Shown here: positions 1 through 5,285 of the stretch, in pieces
How positions within the stretch are numbered: the stretch's first letter is position 1
How the letters are laid out: every line of letters begins with the position of its first letter
NCBI GenBank assembly: GCA_033720695.1
Contig: JAWWCA010000233.1
Span: 1 to 5,285 of the forward strand
Length of the DNA stretch: 5,285 nucleotides
DNA from: DATGQT01 sp033720695
Lineage (GTDB): Bacteria; Bacteroidota; Rhodothermia; Rhodothermales; Rubricoccaceae
Reading direction: 5' to 3'
Position numbers and translations under genes: made by a program
Notes under the pieces: model-generated
The model's input: only the letters and a program-made list of their open reading frames with translations
Told to the model about the DNA's origin: nothing
Databases searched by the model: none

Positions 1-1
1 C

Positions 2-1135
2 CGCTCGCTCCTCGTGCTGGGGCGGGGCCCCGAGGGTGACACCCTCGTCACCACCACCTTCGGCTCGACCGACCGCTCGACGGACGGGGGCGCGACGTGG
101 GAGATCGTGCACAACCGGGGCCGCCGCGGCCTCTTCGAGGTGCCGGCCGGGCTCCCCCACGCCGGGCGGCTCCTCACCAGCGCCGGCGACGGCCTCCCCC
201 GCTCCATCGCCTACTCCGACGACCGCGGGGCGACGTGGACCGCGGTCGAGGTACCCTCCCACGAGGGGGGGTACCACGCCGACGCCAACGCCTTCGCGGT
301 GCTCCCCCCGGGCTCGCCTCACGCGGGGCGGCTGCTCGCGGCCGGGGCGTGGGGCGTGAACGTCTCCGACGACGGGGGCGAGACGTGGCGGAAGAGCGGG
401 CTGTGGCGCGTGCTCTACTACGACGGCGAGGCGGTAGCCGCCGTCGAGGTCCCCAGCGCCGGGCGGGAGGCGGTCGTGGGAGGGGACATCGGGACGGAGG
501 CGGTCGGGCGCGCGTGGTCGAGCGCGGACGGGGGCGAGACGTGGGAGCCGGCGGACGGGCAGCGGCTCCTGGAGGGGCCCCCGAACGCATCGCTCGGGGT
601 GCCGGCCATGCTCTCGCTGGGGGGCGCGGGCGTGCTGGCGGTGCTGATCAAGGGGACGGTGTACCGCTCGGACGACGCGGGGGCGACGTGGGCGGCGGTG
701 GGTCGGACGCCGATGGAGACGGGGCACTTCGTGCGCTCGGCGGTGCTGGGCCCGGACCGCCGGCTCTACGTGGCGATCTCGATCTCGGGTCTGGGGGAGG
801 GGTGGGTGTGGCGGACGCGGGAGCGGTTCGCGCCGTCGCCGGTGCCGCAGGAGTCGGGGCCGGGCGAGGAGGGCGGGGTGCTGGGGCTGGAGGTCTCGCC
901 GAACCCGTCGCGGGGGGCGCCGGGGGTCGTCGTCACGCTGGCTCGTCCCTCGGAGGTGGAGGCCGTGCTCTACGATGGGCTCGGGCGCCGGGTGGCCGTG
1001 CTCGCCTCGGGCCGGTACGGGGCCGGACGCCACGCGCTCGTCCTCGACGGGGCGATGCGGGTGCCGGGCGTCTACGTCGTCCGCGTCGTGGCGGGCGGGG
1101 AGACGACGGCGCGGGCCGTTACGGTGCTCCGGTGA
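2..1135 (+). CDS. Secreted Asp-box (BNR-like) repeat protein with type IX secretion sorting domain, 5'-truncated
   Basis: The frame is open to the left edge, so the true start lies outside the window; residues here are numbered from a GTG at 14, which is probably internal. Five Asp-box motifs (S-x-D-x-G-x-T-W) are visible at residues 22-29, 68-75, 118-125, 170-177 and 219-226. Their steady 46-52 residue spacing is what a beta-propeller of sialidase/sortilin/YCF48-like type shows. A Pro/Gly/Glu-rich linker (about 271-288) leads to a C-terminal domain (about 289-373) with SPNPS, LYDGLGRRV, a GRH-LVLDG stretch, PGVYVVRV and a final Arg. This matches the Por/type IX secretion C-terminal sorting domain (TIGR04183-like) in order and length. 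By family knowledge such proteins cross the outer membrane by T9SS and are released or anchored at the surface. The propeller has no identifiable catalytic residues here, so ligand or enzyme activity is unknown. The gene is convergent with the GNAT gene, 73 bases away. Family call sure; exact role unknown. Confidence 0.87.
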   Translation, partial: RSLLVLGRGPEGDTLVTTTFGSTDRSTDGGATWEIVHNRGRRGLFEVPAGLPHAGRLLTSAGDGLPRSIAYSDDRGATWTAVEVPSHEGGYHADANAFAVLPPGSPHAGRLLAAGAWGVNVSDDGGETWRKSGLWRVLYYDGEAVAAVEVPSAGREAVVGGDIGTEAVGRAWSSADGGETWEPADGQRLLEGPPNASLGVPAMLSLGGAGVLAVLIKGTVYRSDDAGATWAAVGRTPMETGHFVRSAVLGPDRRLYVAISISGLGEGWVWRTRERFAPSPVPQESGPGEEGGVLGLEVSPNPSRGAPGVVVTLARPSEVEAVLYDGLGRRVAVLASGRYGAGRHALVLDGAMRVPGVYVVRVVAGGETTARAVTVLR

Positions 1136-1208
1136 CGCCGACGGGCGCGCTCCCCGTCACGCCCACGAAGGACGACCCCGGCGGAGGGCGGGCAGGTCTC
1201 GGAGGCTG

Positions 1209-1652
1209 CTATCCGACCTCCTTCTGGAGGACCACCTGCTCCTTGTGCCGCACGAACCCGTGCCGCTCGTAGAACCGGTGCGCCCGCTCCCGGGTCACGT
1301 TCGAGCGCACGCGGAGGTGCACCAGTCCGCGCGCCCGCGCCCACGCTTCGGCCCGCCGCACGAGCGCCTCGCCCACGCCAGCGCCGCGCTGTTGCTCGTC
1401 CACCACCAGGCCGCCGATCTCGGCGAAGGGGTCAGACTCGACGTGCGCGCTCACGAACACGTGCACCCAGCCCGCCACGGCACCCTGCGCGTCTTCGGCC
1501 ACGTAGACGGCGTGGAGGGCCGGGTGGGCCGCCATGAACGCGAGCCGGGACCCGACCTCGGCGGCACCGGACGGGTAGCCGAGCTGGCCGGCGAGCGCCG
1601 CCAACGCCTCGGCGTCGGGGGGCGCAGCGTCCCGGATCCGGATGGCCGTCAC
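1209..1652 (-). CDS. GNAT family N-acetyltransferase
   Basis: This 147-residue protein has the size of a single GNAT domain and would transfer an acetyl group from acetyl-CoA to an amine in the cytoplasm. Residues 4-10 (IRIRDAA) form the usual first strand, and AVYVAED and AGWVHVFV (about 48-67) the central strands. The acetyl-CoA pyrophosphate-binding loop is VVDEQQRGAGVG (83-94, motif R-G-x-G-x-G). Motif B follows as the AHRFYERHGF segment (124-133), ending in the strand EQVVLQKEV. The SNVTRERAHRFYERHGF arrangement resembles many small-molecule and aminoglycoside-type GNATs but does not fix a substrate. The GTG start at 1652 is chosen because the protein begins there with a canonical GNAT strand and because the start overlaps the kbl stop (GTGA, 1652-1649). 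That overlap suggests translational coupling to kbl and co-transcription with tdh-kbl. No Shine-Dalgarno is visible. The same frame is open far upstream through kbl, but that part does not look like protein. Confidence 0.92.
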   Translation of the reverse strand: MTAIRIRDAAPPDAEALAALAGQLGYPSGAAEVGSRLAFMAAHPALHAVYVAEDAQGAVAGWVHVFVSAHVESDPFAEIGGLVVDEQQRGAGVGEALVRRAEAWARARGLVHLRVRSNVTRERAHRFYERHGFVRHKEQVVLQKEVG

Positions 1653-2845
1653 ACCACGCCGTGCCGGCGGCCCACGGCGGTGAACGCCTCGACGGCGCGG
1701 TCGAGGTGGGCGCGGGTGTGGGCCGCCGAGACCTGGACGCGGATCCGCGCCTGCCCCTTGGGCACGACGGGGTAGGAGAACCCGATGACGTAGATCCCCG
1801 CGTCGAGGAGGTCGCGCGCCACGTCCTGCGCGAGCCTGGCGTCGTAGAGCATGATGGGGACGATGGGGTGGCCGCCGGGGCGGATGTCGAAGCCGGCCGC
1901 AGTCATCCGCTCCCGGAAGTACCGCGTGTTCTCGACGAGCCGCTCGCGGAGGTCGCCCGCGCCTTCGAGCATGTCGAGGACGGTGAGCGAGGCGTAGACG
2001 ATGGCCGGAGCGACGGTGTTGGAGAAGAGGTAGGGCCGCGAGCGCTGGCGGAGGAGGTCCACGACGGGCTGGCTGGCGACGGTGAAGCCGCCGGAGGCGC
2101 CGCCGAGCGCCTTGCCGAGCGTGCTCGTGATGATGTCCACCTGGTCGAGGACGCCGTGGTGCTCGGCCGCCCCGCGGCCGGTCGGGCCGAAGAAGCCGGT
2201 CGAGTGGCACTCGTCCACGTGGACGAGGGCGTCGTAGCGCTCGGCGAGGGCGGTGATCCTGTCCAGCTTCGCCACGTCCCCGTCCATCGAGAACACGCCG
2301 TCGGTGGTGATGAGACGGATCTTGGCGTCCTGGCTCTTCTTCAGCGCGTCCTCCAGCGCGTCCATGTCGCCGTGCGCGAACCGGTAGCGGGCGGCCTTGC
2401 ACAGCCGCACCCCGTCGATGATGGAGGCGTGGTTGAGGGCGTCCGAGATCACGGCGCACTCGCCGTCGAGAAGCGTCTCGAAGAGGCCGGCATTCGCGTC
2501 GAAGCAGGCAGCGTAGAGGATGGCGTCGTCCTTGCCGTGGAAGGCGGCGAGGCGCGCTTCGAGCTCCTTGTGGATGGTCTGGGTCCCACAGATGAAGCGG
2601 ACGGAGGCGAGGCCGAACCCGTACTGCGAGAGCCCCTCCTGCGCCGCCGCGATGAGGTCGGGGTGGTTGGCGAGGCCGAGGTAGTTGTTCGCGCAGAAGT
2701 TCAAAACCTCCTCCTCGTGCCCGTCCTCGCGCACGGCGATGTCGGCGTCCTGCTGAGAGGCGATGACGCGCTCCTCTTTGTAGAGGCCGGCGTCGCGGAT
2801 GTCGGAGAGGAGGTCGGCGTAGAGGGCGTTGGCGGTCTCGGACAT
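1649..2845 (-). CDS. kbl: 2-amino-3-ketobutyrate CoA ligase (glycine C-acetyltransferase)
   Basis: This cytoplasmic PLP enzyme (EC 2.3.1.29) cleaves 2-amino-3-oxobutyrate with CoA into glycine and acetyl-CoA, the second step of threonine degradation. The 398 residues equal the usual family length and align end to end with the E. coli protein as I remember it. Visible marks are NFCANNYLGLANHPDLI (49-65), ASVRFICGTQTIHKELE (80-96), CFDANAGLFETLL (114-126), SDALNHASIIDGVRLCK (134-150), DGVFSMDGD (182-190), VDECHSTGFFG (210-220) and TSTLGKALGGASGG (240-253). K245 is the predicted Schiff-base lysine, D211 and H214 the cofactor-ring contacts, and R369 in KGQARIRVQ the carboxylate-binding arginine. 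The ATG at 2845 gives the normal N-terminus; no Shine-Dalgarno precedes it. It lies 80 bases downstream of the threonine dehydrogenase gene, across a palindromic repeat, and overlaps the GNAT start by 4 bases. The family is close to other alpha-oxoamine synthases (BioF, HemA), but the motif set is specifically Kbl. Confidence 0.98.
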   Translation of the reverse strand: MSETANALYADLLSDIRDAGLYKEERVIASQQDADIAVREDGHEEEVLNFCANNYLGLANHPDLIAAAQEGLSQYGFGLASVRFICGTQTIHKELEARLAAFHGKDDAILYAACFDANAGLFETLLDGECAVISDALNHASIIDGVRLCKAARYRFAHGDMDALEDALKKSQDAKIRLITTDGVFSMDGDVAKLDRITALAERYDALVHVDECHSTGFFGPTGRGAAEHHGVLDQVDIITSTLGKALGGASGGFTVASQPVVDLLRQRSRPYLFSNTVAPAIVYASLTVLDMLEGAGDLRERLVENTRYFRERMTAAGFDIRPGGHPIVPIMLYDARLAQDVARDLLDAGIYVIGFSYPVVPKGQARIRVQVSAAHTRAHLDRAVEAFTAVGRRHGVV

Positions 2846-2854
2846 GGTTTCGTG

Positions 2855-2929
2855 CTGCGTACTGCGTAGAGACGGAATGCGTACAGGCGCTCGGCGAGGT
2901 CCCCTTACGCATCACGCAGTACGCATTAC
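2855..2929. repeat. Inverted array of 7-bp TACGCAN repeats between tdh and kbl
   Basis: On the right side three heptamers run in register on the plus strand: TACGCAT (2906-2912), CACGCAG (2913-2919), TACGCAT (2920-2926), then TAC. On the left side the same unit appears in the opposite orientation: CTGCGTA (2855-2861), CTGCGTA (2862-2868) and, after 8 bases, ATGCGTA (2877-2883). This makes a perfect 12-bp inverted repeat (2856-2867 with 2914-2925) enclosing a perfect 7-bp one (2877-2883 with 2906-2912) around a 22-base loop. The spacer from 2846 to 2925 is 49/80 G+C by hand count, lower than the flanking genes. In the tdh-kbl transcript it could form a long bulged hairpin. There is no U-run after it, so it is not a standard terminator. 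It could be a processing or stabilising structure, a protein-binding palindrome, or a dispersed repeat element; the sequence alone does not decide. Confidence 0.8.
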
Positions 2930-3900
2930 TGTTCAGAGGGAGCCGTTTCGAGTCGAGCGGAGAGGTGGGCCACCATGTCGTCCACCGTCGCGTCGAGGTC
3001 GTAGGCGGGCTGCCAGTCCCAGTCGGCGCGGGCGGCGGCGTCCTGGACCGACGAGGGCCAGGAGTCGGCGATGGCTTGGCGGAAATCGGGCGCGTACGTG
3101 ACCTCGAAGCCGGGGACGCGGCGCCGGAGGGCGGCGGCGAGCTCCTCCGCCGAGAACGAGAGGGCGCCGACGTTGTAGGAGGTGCGGACGGTGAGGCGGT
3201 CGGGGTCGGCGTCCATGAGGCCGAGCGTGGCGCGGAGGGCGTCCGGCATGTACATCATCGGCAGCCGGGTCTCGGGCGCGAGGAAGCAGGTGTACGGGCG
3301 GCCTTCGAGGGCGGCGTAGAAGATCTCGACGGCGTAGTCCGTCGTGCCGCCGCCGGGGGGGGCGGTGTAGGAGAGGAGGCCGGGGTAGCGGAGGCTCCGC
3401 ACGTCGACGCCGTGGCGGACGTGGTAGTACTGGCACAGGAGCTCGCCGGCCACCTTCGTCGTGCCGTACATCGTCGTCGGTTCGAGGACGGTCCGCTGCG
3501 GGGCGTCGTCGGGCGTCGTCGGGCCGAAGACGGCGATGGAGGAGGGCCAGAAAACCCGGAGGCCGTGCGCCCGGGCGGCCTCCAGGACGTGGCGGAGGCC
3601 GCCGGTGTTGACCGCCCACGCGAGGTCGGGCTTCCGCTCGCCCGTGGCCGAGAGGAGGCTGGCGAGGTGGTAGACCGCCCCGACGTCGTAGCGCGCGACG
3701 AGGTCCTGGAGCCGGGCGCCGTCGGTGACGTCGAGGACCTCGTAGGGGCCGGTGTCGGCCTCGTCGCCCGGCTCGGAGCCGGCCGGCGGGTCCTGGAGGT
3801 CGGTGGCGAGGACGGCCTCGGCACCGTCGCGCGCGCGGAGGATGCGGACGAGGTCGCTGCCGATCTGGCCGCGGGCGCCGGTCACCAGGGTCGTGCGCAT
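2926..3900 (-). CDS. tdh: L-threonine 3-dehydrogenase, SDR (NAD-dependent epimerase-like) type
   Basis: This cytoplasmic enzyme (EC 1.1.1.103) oxidises L-threonine with NAD+ to 2-amino-3-oxobutyrate, which Kbl then cleaves. It belongs to the extended short-chain dehydrogenase type known from Flavobacterium, Cupriavidus, Thermoplasma and animal mitochondria, not to the zinc-dependent MDR type of E. coli. At 324 residues it has family length. The Rossmann glycine motif is TGARGQIG (7-14), and VYHLASLLSATGE lies at 76-88. The WPSSIAVFGPTTP segment (118-130) and YGTTK (Y145, K149) provide the catalytic Ser and Tyr-Lys pair. The substrate-side signature is LRYPGLLSY (170-178), PGGGTTDYAVEIF (182-194) and TRLPMMYMPDALRATL (211-226). 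The C-terminal part has RQAIADSWP (274-282) and ARADWDW (290-296). These segments separate it from UDP-sugar epimerases. The ATG at 3900 sits just before the nucleotide-binding strand. It has no Shine-Dalgarno but a pyrimidine-rich leader. Its neighbour kbl supports the pathway call. The TAA stop lies inside the heptamer repeat. Confidence 0.96.
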   Translation of the reverse strand: MRTTLVTGARGQIGSDLVRILRARDGAEAVLATDLQDPPAGSEPGDEADTGPYEVLDVTDGARLQDLVARYDVGAVYHLASLLSATGERKPDLAWAVNTGGLRHVLEAARAHGLRVFWPSSIAVFGPTTPDDAPQRTVLEPTTMYGTTKVAGELLCQYYHVRHGVDVRSLRYPGLLSYTAPPGGGTTDYAVEIFYAALEGRPYTCFLAPETRLPMMYMPDALRATLGLMDADPDRLTVRTSYNVGALSFSAEELAAALRRRVPGFEVTYAPDFRQAIADSWPSSVQDAAARADWDWQPAYDLDATVDDMVAHLSARLETAPSEQ

Positions 3901-3932
3901 GGGGAGACGGGAGGATGAGAGGGGGACGGCCG

Positions 3933-3965
3933 CGAACGTAGCGCCCGGTTTCGGCCCGAGGCAAA
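3933..3965 (-). promoter_or_regulatory. Candidate Bacteroidota-type promoter for tdh-kbl-GNAT
   Basis: Read on the minus strand, TTTG (3965-3962) is followed after 21 bases by TACGTTCG (3940-3933). The second box matches the Bacteroidota -7 consensus TAnnTTTG at all but one fixed position, and the spacing lies in the range reported for these promoters. Transcription would begin near 3926, leaving a leader of roughly 26 bases before the tdh ATG. I saw no comparable match in front of kbl. A chance match is possible because the consensus is short. Confidence 0.45.
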
Positions 3966-3972
3966 CGAAGCG

Positions 3973-3998
3973 CCGCCGAAGCCCCTACGGGGCGGCGG
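3973..3998 (-). terminator. Possible intrinsic terminator of the DUF445 gene
   Basis: An interrupted hairpin pairs CCGCCG (3973-3978) with CGGCGG (3993-3998) and CCCC (3982-3985) with GGGG (3989-3992), leaving a 3-base loop and a 3-base bulge. On the minus strand it is followed by CGCTTCGTTTGCC, only a weak T-rich tail. It begins 36 bases beyond the DUF445 stop codon, a suitable place. The weak U tract keeps confidence moderate. Confidence 0.45.
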
Positions 3999-4014
3999 TC
4001 CCGAAGGCTCCCGG

Positions 4015-4033
4015 CCGTCGAGAACTCGGACGG
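4015..4033 (-). other. Small hairpin directly after the DUF445 stop codon
   Basis: Immediately after the TGA stop (4036-4034) the minus strand can pair CCGT and CGAG with CTCG and ACGG across a tiny loop, with one unpaired base (4029). No T-run follows. It may work with the larger hairpin at 3973-3998 to stabilise or end the transcript, or it may be a chance feature of GC-rich DNA. Confidence 0.3.
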
Positions 4034-5227
4034 TCAAGCGCGGGCGCGGCGGGCGCGGACGAGGGCCTCGTCGAGGGCCCAGACGCCGAGGCCGAGCGCG
4101 GCGAAGGCGGCGAGGGCCAGGAGCGGCTGCCAGATCACCAAACCGCCGAACGTGCCGAGGATGCCGCCGAGGTACTTGATGTAGTTGAGCTGCTCGTTCG
4201 AGGTCGACTTCAGGATCCGCTCCAGCTGCGCCTCGTCGTACTTCCGCGCGTTCTCGACGATGAGGGAGCGGACGTCGAAGCTCTCGATGGCCGAGAGCAC
4301 CGCGCGCGTGGCCCACGCCTCGAGGTCGTCGGCGCGGGCCTCCACCCGGGCGGGGACGGCGTCGAGCGCGGCGTCGAGGCGGTCGAGCAGCGGCGTGATG
4401 GCCTGGGGCAGCTCGGCAATCGCGCGGTCGATCCGGCGCTGGAAGTCGTCCTCGGCGAACGTCCGGTAGAGGCGGAGGGCGACGCCGCCGAAGCCCTGGC
4501 CGGCCTGCTCCTCCACCTTCTGCGCGGCGAGCTGGGCCAGCTCCTTCCGCACCGGCTCGGAGCCGAGCACCTCCTGGGCATAGTCGCCCGCGAGCGCCTT
4601 CAGTTCGGCCCGGAAGCCGGGGTCCTCGACGACGCCGCGGACGGTCGTGAGGGCGAGGTCGCGGTAGCGCCCGATCACGCCGCTCTCGTGGATCTTCTCC
4701 TTGATGATCTCCTCGTTGATGAGCTCCTGGCTGATGGCCTGGGCGAGCCTGTAAATCACGCGCTCGCGCTGGGCGGGGATCAGCCCCTGCGGCAGGATGG
4801 CCCGCTTCTCGCGCGGCTGGAACAGCATCGTGATGGCGAGCCAGTTCGTGAGGAACCCGATGAGCCCGCTCACGGCCGTCACGCGGAGGAGCCCCTCGGC
4901 CGAGACGGCCTCGCCGAGGAGGCGGACCGTCACGCCGTCGAAGTCCCACGCGAACGAGAGCGCGAAGAGCGCGCCGAGCAGCCACGGGATGGCGCGGAGG
5001 TAGGGGAGCACCTGCCCCAGCCGCCCGACGAAGCGCGGCGGCTCGTCGGTGGAGGCGACGGGGCGGGGCGCGCGCTCGGGCCAGTAGCGCCGGGCGTAGC
5101 GGACGAGGAGGAGGCCGACGTCGCGCGCCCGCGAGCGCGTGGCCTGCTTGGCAGCCTCGATCGACCCGGCGGGAACGGGGAGGCGCGTGCCGCGCGGGGC
5201 GGGGCCGACCGGCTCGGCGCCGGTCAT
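4034..5227 (-). CDS. DUF445 family membrane protein (YheB/YjiN-like)
   Basis: The 397-residue protein (from the ATG at 5227) has the DUF445 layout. Two N-terminal membrane segments lie at about 78-95 and 115-136. The second carries the family signature SGLIGFLTNWLAITMLFQP (120-138), followed by a Lys/Arg-rich turn and LPQGLIPAQRERV (145-157). A long, charged helical domain follows (about 157-345). The C-terminus has two further hydrophobic stretches, IKYLGGILGTFGGLVIW (350-366) and PLLALAAFAALGLGVWAL (368-385), before a basic tail. It is expected in the cytoplasmic membrane. Members include YheB and YjiN; no biochemical role is firmly established that I know of. The N-terminal 75 residues are polar and Pro/Arg-rich. 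The start is uncertain: the frame stays open to the right edge, no Shine-Dalgarno precedes the ATG, and the added codons look coding, so the gene may be cut by the window. Family call strong; function unknown. Confidence 0.9.
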   Translation of the reverse strand: MTGAEPVGPAPRGTRLPVPAGSIEAAKQATRSRARDVGLLLVRYARRYWPERAPRPVASTDEPPRFVGRLGQVLPYLRAIPWLLGALFALSFAWDFDGVTVRLLGEAVSAEGLLRVTAVSGLIGFLTNWLAITMLFQPREKRAILPQGLIPAQRERVIYRLAQAISQELINEEIIKEKIHESGVIGRYRDLALTTVRGVVEDPGFRAELKALAGDYAQEVLGSEPVRKELAQLAAQKVEEQAGQGFGGVALRLYRTFAEDDFQRRIDRAIAELPQAITPLLDRLDAALDAVPARVEARADDLEAWATRAVLSAIESFDVRSLIVENARKYDEAQLERILKSTSNEQLNYIKYLGGILGTFGGLVIWQPLLALAAFAALGLGVWALDEALVRARRARA

Positions 5228-5285
5228 GTCAAGCGGGGGAGGAGGCGCGGCGGGGTCGTCGGGGTAGCCCGAGGGCTCGTCCGGC

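Noticed and set aside
1140..1221. Possible terminators between the convergent secreted-protein and GNAT genes
   Set aside because: A 6-bp stem (1140-1145 with 1153-1158) and a bulged 8-bp stem (1194-1203 with 1212-1219) exist, but neither is followed by a T-run on either strand, and short stems are expected by chance at this GC content.
97..1272. Plus-strand open frame overlapping the secreted protein gene and its downstream gap
   Set aside because: Arg/Gly-rich off-frame reading of the Asp-box gene with no domain features.
1661..2869. Long plus-strand open frame (about 400 codons) opposite kbl
   Set aside because: It mirrors kbl codons in antisense, is made mostly of Val/Gly/Glu/Ala/Arg runs, and has no motif. 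GC-rich genes commonly leave such open shadows, and kbl itself is certain.
1209..2915. Apparent 568-codon minus-strand frame that would fuse an N-terminal extension to the GNAT domain
   Set aside because: Upstream of the GTG at 1652 the frame is an Arg/Pro/His-rich off-frame reading of kbl; only the last 147 residues look like protein.
2846..2925. Separate promoter for kbl in the repeat spacer
   Set aside because: No TTTG/TAnnTTTG pair at suitable spacing was found on the minus strand; co-transcription with tdh is simpler.
2965..3918. Long plus-strand open frame opposite the threonine dehydrogenase
   Set aside because: Low-complexity Gly/Val/Glu/Ala/Arg composition without domain features; it is an antisense shadow of a clearly recognised gene.

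Overview
The window is a GC-rich chromosomal segment with densely packed coding sequence and very strong third-position G/C use. Three things point to the Bacteroidota/Rhodothermota side of the tree. The left-hand gene ends in a type IX secretion (Por) C-terminal sorting domain. No gene start is preceded by a convincing Shine-Dalgarno. One upstream region carries a sequence close to the Bacteroidota promoter consensus (TTTG, then TAnnTTTG). The very high GC makes a Rhodothermales/Rubricoccaceae-like organism (Rubricoccus, Rubrivirga and relatives) the best guess; this is an inference, not an identification.

Layout: positions 2-1135 (+) hold the 3' part of a secreted Asp-box (BNR-like) repeat protein with a type IX sorting domain. 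It converges on a minus-strand group that reads from right to left. This group starts with a DUF445 membrane protein (4034-5227). Next come a gap with two hairpins and a candidate promoter (3901-4033), an SDR-type L-threonine 3-dehydrogenase (2926-3900), and an 85-bp-scale palindromic heptamer-repeat spacer. It ends with 2-amino-3-ketobutyrate CoA ligase kbl (1649-2845) and a GNAT acetyltransferase (1209-1652) whose GTG start overlaps the kbl stop by 4 bases.

The threonine dehydrogenase and Kbl together form the two-step route from L-threonine to glycine plus acetyl-CoA. The GNAT gene is probably translated together with kbl, but its substrate cannot be told from the sequence. DUF445 is probably a separate unit, because hairpins and a promoter candidate lie between it and tdh.

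I see no mobile element, CRISPR array, tRNA/rRNA or defence system. The gene content is mostly ordinary metabolism. The least explained item is the inverted array of 7-bp repeats between tdh and kbl, which also supplies the tdh stop codon.
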